A stretch of DNA of 64,000 bases from Dermacentor variabilis (Eukaryota; Arthropoda; Arachnida; Ixodida; Ixodidae). Below the pieces are notes generated by a model that worked only from the letters and a program-made list of their open reading frames with translations, ran no database searches and was not told the origin of the DNA. Below, one piece after another: positions 30,905 to 42,380 of this stretch. A program made the translations under genes and the position numbers. The stretch lies in NCBI RefSeq assembly GCF_050947875.1, contig NC_134568.1, forward strand, positions 211,487,632 to 211,551,631. The letters run 5' to 3'. Every line of letters begins with the position of its first letter. The stretch's first letter is position 1.

Positions 30905-31110
30905 GCCCCACAACGATAATAGTCGTCTGCCTTGCATGCGTTCTTTTTCTTGAAAATTCTGCGCTCCCTACATTCCTTTCAGGAATGCAATGTCGCATTG
31001 ATAACGCGTATTCCGCGCAGCGTTGAAGAAAGGAAATGCGTGCAAGATAGATGATGATCATCGTATTGGCACAAGATAAGCCCCAAAGGGTGCAAACTTT
31101 ATTTAAGAGG
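30905..31110. mobile_element. MITE copy of the ACACTCTAAG family next to the Top1 promoter
   Basis: CGATAATAGTCGTCTGCCTT, then TTTTTCTTGAAAA and CATTGATAACGCG, matches the interior of the cluster at 33.4-34.0 kb. It ends with the inverted CCCCAAAGGGTGCAAACTTT. It sits about 280-490 bp upstream of the Top1 start. Confidence 0.75.
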
Positions 31111-31977
31111 GTACAACATCGTTTCAGATACCAGCAGAAACCAAATAATGTACCCGTGTATTCTTTTTAAGATTTTATAGCCGGAGCTCATGCAGATTCA
31201 GACACAAAAAGACTGAAATCGCAAGCAACACTGATGCAGACAGCGTATTTGGGCTGTTAGCATATGCAAGTACGGCAGCTTATGTGGCGAACTATCCCGC
31301 TTGCTCCTAACGCTAGAGTTCGTAAATACGACGAATAATATTTCAACCAGAGACAAAGACATTCAACACGAGCAGACACTAGCGCACCATGCGGCTGGCA
31401 TTAAAACTTGATTACCCCCCTCCCCACGTCCGATTTCGGTTTAGGGCGCGCACATTTTGAACGCTAGTTAATACGAGCTACGCCGGCTGCGCTGATCTCC
31501 GCGGCATGTTTTTGCTTTTACTGCTCAACCGCGCGTTGTCTTGGTGAGGAATCGATTTTTTTTATTTAGTAAAATAAATACGACTGTGAGCGATCTCTAC
31601 AAGCCCCCATTGAATCTGTCCTTTGTGAAGCGTGCAATTTCACGAAGTTAGGCGCAATTCGCCTTGTGAAATGAGGAAATGTTTATTTTGCTTTATATAA
31701 ATGCTCGTTCCGGGCTTTTTGCGAATTCATTCAATGTTGTGGCATCAGCTAAGCAGCAGTACTTCCCGTAAAAAAATCCACAGGACGGCATCACCTGAAA
31801 CAAGTAAATTACATGAGCAATGTGTGATTTCGATATTTAGAACTTGTAGGAAAACTGCGTGCAGAAAGTGGTGAATGGGCGACATTATAAACAAAAGCAA
31901 TTCCATTTTGCATACACTGCGTAGAAAATACCCGACTCCCCCTCCCCCCCCCCCCATCCCAAACAATACCATAATTC
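31111..31977. other. Intergenic, nothing recognised
   Basis: It contains a poly-C run near 31942-31960 and no recognisable genes. Confidence 0.5.
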
Positions 31978-32904
31978 AAAGACGATTGCGTTATGTTTAA
32001 GGAAATTGATAGCGTACACGATCAGGTGCTTCTAAATAATTGCATGAATAATGTTTATCAGTGGTGCAACCAATTGGATATGGAGCTAAACTCCGAAAAA
32101 AAAAAAGTGTACATGAATGTAACTAGAAAGAAAAATTACTTCTCGTTTCCATACACGCTATCATCTCACCCACTAAAGAAGTCAGCGAATATAAGTACCT
32201 TGGCGTAACAATAACAAAGAATCTCAGTTGGAATAACCACGTATCTAACATATGCGCATCCGCCTTCCGTAAGTTATCCTTTCTCGGACATAAACTTCGA
32301 CAAGTCCCTCCATCCGTCAAGCTGTTGGCTTATAATTCAATCATTAGACCTGCCCTCGAATACGCATGTATTATTTGGGACCCACACACTAAGAAAAACA
32401 TTGATGCTCTAGAAATGATTCAACGTAAATCCATTCGGTTTATCTTTTCTCGATACCGCATGACGGACTCCGTACATCCAACCTCTGATGTCACGACTGA
32501 CTCGAAAGCGTCATGCTGAATCGATAACACCATTTAGAATGCGTACTAACACATTAAAGTTTTCATTTTTTCCACGAACGATTACAGACTGGAACGCTTT
32601 GCCGCTATGTATGCTTCAGAACAGTGACTCATTCGACGCATTGACGTCATAATGTGAAGCGCTTTTCTTGTTTTTTTTTTTTCTTGCAAAGGACTGTTTT
32701 TCCTAGAGTTGCAATGTTTATAATTGTTTTCACGGCCATAAGGTGCTCATTTATGTGTCATCTTTATGTATATCTTATTATTTTTTCTCTCTTCATGATC
32801 TATTATGATTTCTGTTTGCTGTTTTTACCAGTGTTGATACCCCTCCTGCAAGGCCCTATAGCTTAATTGGGTCTGCAGTATTTTGTAAGTAAATAAATAA
32901 ATAA
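31978..32904 (+). mobile_element. CR1/Jockey-like LINE 3' fragment
   Basis: Plus-strand RT C-terminal pieces in shifting frames: QWCNQLDMELNSEK, SEYKYLGVTITKNLSWNNHV, FRKLSFLGHKL, SIIRPALEYACIIWDPHTKK, and NTLKFSFFPRTITDWNALP near the end. These are the conserved thumb and C-terminal blocks of this clade. The section between RKSIRF and FRMRTN is shortened. It ends in an (AAAT)n tail at 32885-32904. Confidence 0.85.
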
Positions 32905-33400
32905 TATATACGAAGAAAACTAAAATATAGAGAAATTTTCTAGCTTTCTCCCATTTCCGGGCCTTATTTCCTGCACTTTAGGAGCGCAAATGCACGGGCG
33001 ACTGCATGTATTCGACACAACTTGGCCTCAGCCGACGCGATGGTACGCCACGCACAGAAATGTGGCTACAACACACGCTCCCACTTATACCATACTATAG
33101 ACGCTCGCGGAATGCCTTTTACAAAAGACAAATGCGTGGGTGCAAAGCCTGTTTACAGTCGTTCAGATGACAGACTTTACGAGGTTCCTGGTATTTGAGT
33201 TTCTCGGCCTTATCTTTTGCGCGTTCTGCCGGCGCAAGCAACATGTACTCCCGTGTTATCACTCAATTGGCAATCGCTCGTCGCGTTTTATACAGTAAGA
33301 TTCAATGCACGCGAAACTAGCTGCGTCACAAAAGCCGCTGCTGTTGTCATCTGTCTTGCCCGCATTTCCTTTCTTTAACGCTGCGAGCGCGGTACTTCCT
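32905..33400. other. Intergenic, nothing recognised
   Basis: No recognisable repeat or exon before the MITE cluster. Confidence 0.4.
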
Positions 33401-33401
33401 A

Positions 33402-34020
33402 CACTCTTAAGCAAAATTACACCCTTTTACCACACAACAATAATAGTCATCTGTCTTGTCGAGCTCGGTACTTCCCAGTAACGAACGGCATGCGCGTTAT
33501 CAGCATGTCATAGCATTCCCAACAGGAAAGTAGCGGGCGCGGCGTTTTCAAGAAAGGAAACGCAAGCAAGGCAGATGACGATTATCGATGTGTGGCAGAT
33601 ATAGAGCCCAAAGGGTGTACTGCACCTTTGTCTACACTCTAAGAAAAGCTTACACCCTTTGGAGTGCCCCTTCTGCCATGGACACAACGATAATCGTCAT
33701 CTGCCTTGATGCGTTTCCTTTCTTGAAAACGTCGCGCCCGCTACTTTCCTGTCGGGAATGCTATCATGCTGATAACGCGCATGCCGTTCGCTACTGGAAA
33801 GTACCGGGCTCGCAGCGTGGTACTTTCCAGTAACGTGTTGGCACGTGTTGTGTGGTAGAAGGGGCACTCCAAAGGGTGTAAACTTTTCTTAGAGTGTAAG
33901 AGTGTATCGTTTGGTGACAAGATAAGCCCCAAAGAGTGCAAACTTTTTCTACACTCTTAGGCCAAGTTACATCCTTTGGGGTGTATCTCTGCCACACAAC
34001 AATAATCACCATCTGCCTAA
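33402..34020. mobile_element. Cluster of inverted MITEs (ACACTCTAAG / TTACACCCTTTGG ends)
   Basis: The terminal motif ACACTCTWAGnnnAnnTTACACCCTTT occurs at about 33402, 33633 and 33950 in plus orientation and inverted near 33600, 33870 and 33930. The sub-terminal motif CACAACAATAATCRTCATCTGCC accompanies it. Units therefore alternate in orientation, and two are joined almost tail to tail at 33925-33960. A perfect 14-bp hairpin (TACTGGAAAGTACC, 33792-33805 with 33819-33832) lies between. Small open frames here are shadows. Confidence 0.8.
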
Positions 34021-34280
34021 AAAGATGTGTGATATGTCAGTTCAAATGGTTTATAATGGTATTTGTCTCGCTTGCTGGCTGAATAACTTCAGGGTTCAAC
34101 CAAAATTAATGCTGCATGGCTCACAACCTTTCTGCTAGCTCTGCATGTCTATAGCAATTTGCAGGATATTGGCCTTGCTTTGAATTTTTGTCTAGTACCA
34201 TTATAACTAAAGCTGTTCTTGTTCCTGTGATGAAGTTAGCACAAATTCGTTTGCCTTCATTTTTTTTTTTTTACTTGCAG

Positions 34281-34420
34281 TGTCACTCACAGACTGCCAG
34301 GTGTCATCTCAAGCTAGCGCAACTATCAAAGAAATAGAAAAATATGCAATTTGGTGGTTTCGTCGTGCATCAGAGCAAGCAGCGGCATTGGTGAAGAAAG
34401 GAGCAGCTGCTGTTTACTCA
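34281..34420 (+). CDS. Internal exon of an unrecognised plus-strand gene
   Basis: A long poly-T tract and TTACTTGCAG directly precede it and the strong donor GAT/GTGAGT follows. The 140-bp exon is open in one frame (two bases, then 46 codons, phase 0 at the end). It encodes SLTDCQVSSQASATIKEIEK followed by YAIWWFRRASEQAAALVKKG and AAAVYSD, a probable amphipathic helix rich in Ala with aromatic and basic residues. I do not recognise the family. It does not resemble any transposon protein I know. No start or end exon could be assigned with confidence. Confidence 0.55.
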
Positions 34421-34854
34421 GATGTGAGTGTGTGGTTTCTTGCAGTCCTGGTTACTTCCTGCTTTTGGTGTAATTGAAGGTGTTGCATTTTAGATGGAGG
34501 TTTACCTTAGCTGTAGGCTCTTAAATACTTTTATTTATTCAGCTTCTGATGCCTCTCCAAGGCTTTTTTTCGGTCTTGGAGTGCTATTCTCTTCATTGAT
34601 GCATTGCTGATGGCGACTTTGAAAATGAGCAAGCAACCTCACGAATTTGCACTGATTGGGTCATATTGGGTCATATGTCATTTTAAGTTGTATCTAACAT
34701 GGTCAAATAGAGGCTGAATTCTCTCTTAATTGCTGGATTGCAAGATGTTTGAAATCAAGTCACTATAGCAGTTTCGTGAAAAACTGGTAGTGCATATGCT
34801 GACTCACAGATTTCTTTATTCTCTCCTCAATGTTGCTTCATAACTGAATAACTA
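34421..34854. other. Probable intron of the unrecognised gene
   Basis: Sequence downstream of the donor at 34421. Nothing else recognised. Confidence 0.35.
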
Positions 34855-35370
34855 TACAGAGTGTCTTTTCGTTCCAGAACAGAATTTTCAAATATTGCCT
34901 ATGGCAGGTAGTGTGTACTCTTGATTCGGGTTGCTCAAAGCAGTGGACTTGCCCAATAAGTTGAAATGCATAACCAACTAATTAGCAAAGATAATAACTC
35001 TTAAACTAATTATTGTAATTTGGAAATTGTAGCTGTCAAGTTTGCAAGGCATATCTACTAGGAGTAAATAGTGAGGATGGCAATGGTTTTGAGATATGCA
35101 TTGTCAAACTTGAGATAAAATGCACTGTTCCACTTTCTTAAGAAAATGTTGTTTTGAGCACAAAAGTAACGGGAGGCTGATGTATCGTGGTGTCAACCTT
35201 AAGATTCATTCTCAATGGATACACCTTGTGACCCCACTGGCTTTAATTTGGAAATTGCAACATGTGCTGTGAATTAATTAATTAAAAGTGTAATTAATGA
35301 TTTTTATTCATTTAGATGTTGCATTCAAGTAACGTCCGTCGCTTTCAGTAATCCAGCATTACTAACTACT
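34855..35370. mobile_element. Second copy of the long-arm MITE family
   Basis: It has GATTCGGGTTGCTCAAAGCA near the left and CTTTCAGTAATCCAGC near the right, with AATTAATTAATTAAAAGTGT between. In inverted comparison it tracks the copy at 24640-25745, for example CCAGTGGG, ACAAGG and ACACCTTGTG blocks. Confidence 0.55.
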
Positions 35371-36430
35371 ACAATTGCGCTAGCTTCCACAGCTGGTTTG
35401 TAAAAATTTTGTTTGGTTGAAGAAAAGCACTTGGCATCATATTCAGAGTCTGGAAAGGACCATTGCATTGTGACACTAGTGGATCAGTATTAGCTAGCAT
35501 ACTATACCATGCCGGCTAGCTGCAGCAGTGCATTTAATAAACATGTCTAGTTGTCTGAAACATTGCAACAAATGTGCAATTCTATTTCCCTTGTTCCACA
35601 GGCTATGAGTAGGTTGTGCTGCATGTGCATCTTATGTGCCAGTAGACTTGTACTGGTATGAAAATGCATGGATCCATATGCAAAAGCCACATATGCCATT
35701 TCCATGACCAAAAACAGCTAATATACTGCTGTTGCCTGAGGTAAACTGCATTCTAAACGGTTGCATGCAGTCATAATGGCAGCAGAACTGAGTGCAAGTG
35801 TGTGGAGAGTGCATATTTTAAGCGAGATAAAACAGCATGTGCAAAGGCTCTTTCCTGCCCGTGCACAGACATAACCTTCCATAATGGCTCACATGCAGAT
35901 GCTTGTGGCAGCAGTAAAAGATGCAGTTTATTTCATAAATACAAATATGATTCAGTATGGTTGCTATGGATATGACTATAACACAGTGTGACCATATACT
36001 AAGTGAACCAAGTTGTTCCGACAGTTTGTTTTGAATCCTCTTCCTTCAGCACAGCAGCCTGATGCACTATCCATATTAGACCTTGACTACCCACTCCCAG
36101 TAGCACAGGTTGGCACGTGAAATGATTAGATAATATGCTACCCTCTATAATGCCGTAATGATCCCGATGGTATGCTAAATAAAATTGACTGATAAGCAGC
36201 ACGTACACAATGTCATATACCCGTAACGCAAGTTGGCCTTACGATTGGTTTCAAACCTGGTTCTCTCACTACAGCAGCACGATGCTCTAACCACTAGACC
36301 ATGGACTACCCAGTGACGCAAATAAGTTGGCGGTAAAACGGTCAGAGACATCACCAGACAGACTGTCCCAGAAAGTGCATGAAGTACCCTAATAATGCCA
36401 ATTGCATTAAAAATTTTTGTATGCAAGCAA
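35371..36430. other. Intergenic or intron, one weak exon candidate
   Basis: CTATTTCCCTTGTTCCACAG at 35582-35601 is a good acceptor. The phase-compatible frame after it (AMSRLCCMCILCASRLVLV) stops after 19 codons. It could be a terminal exon after 34420 or chance. Confidence 0.25.
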
Positions 36431-36435
36431 CCTTA

Positions 36436-39400
36436 CAACCTCACCAGAGGAAAGAAAGCATGGCTGAAAGAAGAGCTTGCGAAGATGTTGGACGCAGGTA
36501 TTATCCATCCATCCGTATCACCATATATGCATAACCGATGACGATAGCACCCATGGAAGATGGAAGCCTCCAACCCTGCACGGATTACGGAGCAATTAAC
36601 AACTGCAGACACAGCTCATTCTATTTTTTATGCCTAGAATAGAATGCATAGATGAAATTAATCACGACACAGGTGGATATAGAGGGTTTTCTAGGATAGA
36701 TTTTTTTTAAAGTAGCACTTAAAGGGCCCCTCACCAGGCTCCATAGCAAATTTTGGTTATATGCTGGAAGTTGTTACGTGTCCTCTAGGGAGTGTTTTGC
36801 CCCCAAAATTTTTCAAATCGGCTCATTAGTAGCCGAGATAGAAATATTTCAGTGCCGAAAACCCATGATTTCAGCAGGCGGGCTCCGCTGCCAAGCAAGA
36901 CGCTCTTTCCACTCGCCCTGTCTAGCCTACGCAAGCGAAATTCCTTACCTCGAGGATCGTGTGATGCATACGTCACAGGCCCCGCCTTCATTTGTTTATT
37001 TTTTTTTTTGCTCCTCGCTTTTTTTTTTTCCTCGGTGCTACGCATTTTCGCCGACGGCGTTGCGCGCGAGCTGTTGTCTCTAAGTCCCTCACCTTAGTTG
37101 TCTCATACGCGCAGCGCACGATTTTGCGCGCTTGGCACAAGGAAACATGACTAGCGGTATAATTTACTGCTAGACGAATACTGAGGCAGAACAAGCGGAT
37201 CGCAGAGCGTGATCACGCGCTAGAACACGGTAGAAAATAGCATAGTTTCGGTACCTCCGCACGTGACCGCACGACCGTGGAAACAAGCAGACAAACCGAA
37301 AGTACATCTCTCTTGCTTCGTTGCGAAATTAAAAAAAAAAAACACGCAGACCTTTCGTTTGCACCGTTTTATTATTTCTCTAAACTTCAATTCGTCAATT
37401 CAAGCAACAGATAGCACAGATAACAAATGTTGTCTTAAATAATTCTTGAAGTCACGTGTCACCATGAGCGACGTCACACTGCTGACACGATTACGTAGGC
37501 GCAGGAGCCCGACTACGTCACCGTCGCTCTCTGGACGGATTCGCCGCGAGTGAAGAAGGAAATGCCGTTCGGATTGAAATTTCAGGCCTTTCCGTGGCAC
37601 GTAGCGATGTAATACTTTGCAGACACGATTGTTATCCCGCAATGTATGCTCTGCACTTGTCAGCTCAAAATGGCTAGACCTGGTGAGGGGCCCTTTAAAG
37701 AGGATACAAAGCAGTACATGGCTTTCACAACTCCGTTTGAGATCTACGAATACAACCACTTCCCCTTCGGAAGGAAGAGCTCACCCAGCTGGTTTCAGAA
37801 AATCATGAATATAGTTCTGGATACATTCATTGGTTGCTTCTGCAATGTCTACATAGGTGGATGCACACATTGTGTATTCCAAAAGTGAGTGTCTCCATGA
37901 ACAATACTTGGCACATGTCCTCGCAACTTTGTCAGAGGTGAACCTAAAGGTCAATTTTAAGAAGAGTGAATTCTTCAAGAACAAGGTAACTTTCTTGGGC
38001 AGAGTACTGGATGGCACTACAAAGAACACAAAGGAATAATCGATGGCATGCCTTGCAAAACTCATGAAACCTTTTGGTGTTCACTCACTACACATGTCCT
38101 CGGGGTTGGCAAGGACATTTTAGAGCATTTATCCAAGAATATGCTCTCAAAACTAAGTGTCTGACTAGACTAACACAAAAAGTCGTACCATTCTGTCGTA
38201 AGGTGACCAACAAAGAGTTGGTACGAGTTATCTCGTCCGATCCAGTTCTCTGACTTCCACACTTTGCTCTACCATTTGAGCTCACTATAGATTCCTCACA
38301 CTACGGAATGGGAGCGATACTATACCAGCGAGGCGCAAGCCAGCCAAATAATTGCCAACTACGCGTAATTAGCTACCATAGCTACTCATTTAACAAAAGT
38401 GGAGGTGAACTACACGATGACAGAGAAGAAAGCTCTAGCCATATTGAAGGCAATTCAGTACTACCTGGAAGGTACCAAATTCAAGTTGTGCACCGATCAT
38501 GGGATGCTCACCCACCTTTTGAAAATGGGAGAGCCAGGAAAAGTTGCATGGTGGGTCAACAAGCTTCAAGAATTTGGCTTTGAAGTGAATCACCTTCCAA
38601 GAGCTTCTATGAAAGATGCCAATGCAATGTCCAGATTGAGGGTCGTATTTGTTGATGTGAAACACGAAACAATAGGTGCTGCCAAAATTTGGCAAGGAAC
38701 TGAATCTTTACAACAGAAACAGACAGGTAAAACTAAAATGCCTCCCACTCTGGTTCCAGAAATTCTGGACTTTTACCACAATGCATGGAACTGTCAAAAA
38801 GGTTCACATGGCCCCACATGAAAGAAGACACAAAAAGATACGTGCAGTCATGTCACAAATGCCAGGTGAATGATGTAAAGCTTAAACAATCAACTCAACA
38901 GATGATATTACCGAAGCACTCGAGTGCACCATTCGCAACTATTCACACGGACTTCACTGAGCTACGGAAAAAGTTTAAGGCATGAAGAAAACGCAAGCAT
39001 TCCTGTTGTGTGTGGATGAGTGCACCAGGATGGTGACAGCAAAACCGGGAAAGGAGGATGCCAACAGTGTGACCTCCTTTTTAAGCTGAAAGATGTTTGA
39101 CAACGTGAAAGCATTAGTGTCAGATAATGAACCTGCCTTTTGGAGCCATCAACTTAAGGAATGGGCTGAGCAATGTGGAGTTAGGCTCAGGTTCACAGCA
39201 CCATATCATCCAGCAGCTAAAGCGCTAGCTGAGTAAGCTATTTGCGACATCAAACAGCACATAACTATGTATCCAGATTTCCCAGGTGAATGGAAACGCT
39301 GCCTTAAAGCGGCGGTAGCTTATCATACCCACTCCTATACAACAACTCTGGGATGCACACCGCTCTTGGCTGCTACTGGGAGCCCAGCCTATTTACCAGC

Positions 39401-39690
39401 CGACATGTCTCTAGGAGTTCAAGTGGTGGAGCAACTGACAGAAGAGAGGAAGTGAAGAGAGCAAAAGTACCATGAAAGAATGAAAAGAAATTTTCACAAA
39501 AAAACAAAACACAGCAACACCAAGACTAGAGGTTGGACACTTGGTGCTAGTGAGAAAAGGACTGTCGAACTCAGGCTAAAATCACAGAGGGTCATTCTCC
39601 ATTGTCAAAACAGCAAGTCGACAGGGAATTTTAAAGACTGTCTGGTATGTCAGTACCTATGGCACAAATTGAATCAGCCTCTATAGCAAA
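36436..39690 (+). mobile_element. Ty3/gypsy retrotransposon pol, decayed
   Basis: Plus-strand pol pieces in order: RT fingers (AWLKEELAKMLDAGIIHPSV, EDGSLQPCTDYGAIN); interruption by a MITE; RT palm (AFTTPFEIYEYNHFPFG, SPSWFQKIMN, a YIDD box decayed to VYIGG); RT thumb (VNFKKSEFFKNKVTFLGRVL); RNase H (TIDSSHYGMGAILYQR, then YTMTEKKALAILKAIQYYLE and KLCTDHGMLTHLL in another frame); integrase (HKCQ zinc motif, IHTDFTEL, VSDNEPAFWSH, FTAPYHPAAKALAE). Several frameshifts and stops break it. I found no gag and no LTRs. Confidence 0.88.
36723..37694. mobile_element. piggyBac-type MITE inserted in the gypsy RT, TTAA target
   Basis: AGGGCCCCTCACCAGG at 36723 and CCTGGTGAGGGGCCCT ending 37694 are perfect inverted repeats. 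TTAA flanks both sides (36719-36722 and 37695-37698). Removing it rejoins the RT text between FSRIDFF and TKQYMAFTTPF. 972 bp with no transposase. Confidence 0.92.
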
Positions 39691-39769
39691 TGTTTTTAAA
39701 TACTATCGCGGGAAAGATGAGAAAAAGGGTGGGGGAAGTGAGGCATGCTCAGGCATTTGATGAAGAAGA

Positions 39770-41865
39770 AGACAATACATAATCCACAGTAATGGGACTG
39801 GGGGTCGCATGAGAATAAAGAAATTAGAAATGAGGACATGACGAAGTGCCCTGCAATGGCGGGCAATTTACGGCAAGAGGTTAGCGGGGATAAATCAAGC
39901 TTGGATTTTAAAGTGAAGGCGCTGGTGATGAAACAGTAATCAGAGACTATGAATCATGTGGCTTGGCATTGGACTAATTTGAGGGGGGTGTTAGTTAAAC
40001 AAGACTGGTGAGGGTCAAACACAAAACATGCATATTCCAGCTTAGGTTACGCCAGGGTTTTGTTGGCAAGAACTTTTAGGTAAGGTGGTGCTAGGACTGT
40101 GTGAAGCCATAAAAAGCAAGAACATGATTAGCAGAATTCACGACATCATTAATACAACAGTCGTGGTACGTTATATTGTTAAGAATGTGGGTGTTTGCTG
40201 CAGAGATTATGTCAATGGTGAAATGAAATTATCACTGTTCTGCTTACATTAAGCAACATTTACTGCACTATTCTTGAATTACGTAGTAGGATCGAGGTCA
40301 TGCTGAAGAATAGAGACGCTTCATTTGATGTGGCAATAGGGTGGTAAATTACACAGTTGGGAGCAAAAAGGTGTGTTTTAGAAGAAAGATTGAAAGAAAG
40401 GTCACTAATTTATATTAGAAAAAGGAGGGGCCTAAAACAATACCTTGAGGTACACCAGGATGTACATATGAAAAGCCGAATGAATAAGAGTTTGCATAAA
40501 CAAACTGTTGCAGATTTGTAAAGAACCCTTGAATCCAGTCTATGACGTTAGGATGGATAGTTGGGCGTGTTGGTTAAGCATGATCTGAAGTGAAGGCGCA
40601 AAAATGACGGAGGACAAAGAAGAAACACACACACGCACAGGGCGCCCTGTGCGTGTGTGTGTTTCTTCTTTGTCCTCCGTCATTTTTGCGCCTTCACTTC
40701 AGATCAGTCTATGACAGTTGGATGAATTAAGGTGACGTGTGAAAGCTTAAGCAATAGACAGGAGTGGGGCACTTCATTAAAAGCTTTTTCAAAGTCAAGA
40801 AAGAGAGCATCAATATACGGACATTAGAATCAAAAGAACAGTGCAAGTCATGAAGCAAGAGAGCAAGCTGTTTTTCACGAGAGAGGTCTTTGCAGAAGCC
40901 ATGTTGGTTAGGTTGAAAGAAATTTAAAAAAAAACAGAAAGATAGCAACTTGAGAATAAGCTATGTGTTCCCTAACTTTAGAGCAGGTGCTAATAATTAA
41001 GTGATGTTGGCCTGTAGTTTAGCGGAGAGGATTGGTCATCTTTTTTGCAGACTGGAGACGTATTCTGTAACGATCACTTTCGGTGATAGTGTCACCTCAG
41101 CGAGAGTATCGCCATCAGGCACATACTAATTGGCTGGTTGAGCAAAATCACATGAGCTGATTGGCTGGTTGAGCACTACGCCAGACGAAGGCAATATTAT
41201 CACCGAAGCGATCGTCGCAGAATACGTCCCCTGTAATGATCTTTCCCACTCATCTATCAACCATGACTAATTCGGTAGCAAGAGATTGCTGGAAGATGAA
41301 AGCAAGAATGTAGGTTATTATTGAGGGCCTTCACCTTGATACCATGAATACCGGTTAACGAATTTTTTAGCTTGTCAATCATGTTAATAAACCCCTGCAC
41401 GTTCACAACGATGATTTTCATGGGTGTGTAAAGAAATTTTGGGGCCTCAGGAAGATTATCAGTACACTTATTGATCAAAACAGAGCAAAAAGATGTGTTT
41501 AGGACAACAGCAACGTCCAAATAGAGGAAAGCTGGAGGAGTCAGAAATTGTGCAGATTCAATGGGAATAATTGTTTTCCAAAATAGATTTGGGTCACATT
41601 GCAGCACAGATGGCAGCACGTTGTTAAAGAAATTATGTTTTGCTTTCTGGATTGGAGCATTAAATTTTTTTCAATAGCTAAATATTTATTCCGATCCACA
41701 TTAGGATTTAGAAGCTTTTGCGATGCGAAATAAATGCTTCTCTTTGCTGTTGAGCTGTTTAGAAGATGCCAAATTAACCATGGGGAGTGAGTAATTAGTC
41801 TTTTCATAGTTGCAATGAGCATCATCAAGCTATTGTTTATTTCATGCCATTGCATCTATATCAGG
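39770..41865 (-). mobile_element. CR1/Jockey-like LINE, decayed
   Basis: Read on the minus strand from 41865 down. NPNVDRNKYLAIEKN and DPNLFWKTI (region before RT) come first, then PNQHGFCKDLSREKQLALLL (RT block 2), HPGVPQGIVLGPLLFLIYIN (RT block 4) and a C-terminal LAWNMHV-like area. Several frameshifts. The palindromic insertion at 40547-40706 splits the RT between two blocks. Confidence 0.8.
40547..40706. mobile_element. Palindromic insertion E1 with 10-bp target duplication
   Basis: AGTCTATGAC flanks it (40537-40546 and 40706-40715). A 34-bp leader ending GTTGGGCGTGTTGGTTAAGC precedes a perfect palindrome with 62-63 bp arms centred between 40643 and 40644 (centre CACAGGGCGCCCTGTG). The arm text is purine-rich on one strand (GACGGAGGACAAAGAAGAAA). 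It lies inside a LINE RT gene. Both arms are identical base for base. Confidence 0.9.
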
Positions 41866-41874
41866 TGTCCTTAA

Positions 41875-42380
41875 CCCTTTCAAGTGCTTTGTGCACAATT
41901 GTGCTTGTAAGGACACCACATCAAAAGCAAAAGCATGGATGGCAATTTATTTAAAATGTATCTCATAGATCTTGAATCACTTCTGGTCGGACCCGTGCTG
42001 CAAATTTCAGTAATGTGAGTACGGTGGTTAAGCAAAATGGGTCTGCATTAAGGTAGACGGCTTTGCTTTTGGTGTCAGTATGCCGTCACATAGCGGGTTC
42101 ACTTCTTTCATTGTTTCTCACAATGATTTACATCAGGCATCTTTTTCAAGTGGCCGGACAGTCATGCTATGCACTAAACATAAAGTACTTTACATTCTCA
42201 TGTCCAATGTTCCTGCAGAGAACTCTCGCATAGAGTGCACATTTTGAAAACTCGAGAAAACTTACTGAAATGAAAATTTTAGATCTGTTCCAAAACTGTA
42301 TGCTTTTATGATTCTACAGATGCAAGAAATGTGGTCAAACTAAATTTTCAATGGACAGAATTAAATGGCACCTGAAGGGG
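41875..42380. mobile_element. piggyBac-type MITE, family with CCCTTTCAAGTGC ends
   Basis: TTAACCCTTTCAAGTGC at 41871 and the inverted GCACCTGAAGGGGCTAA ending 42385 match at 14 of 17 positions. The left target is TTAA and the right has decayed to CTAA. About 506 bp, non-coding. Confidence 0.6.
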
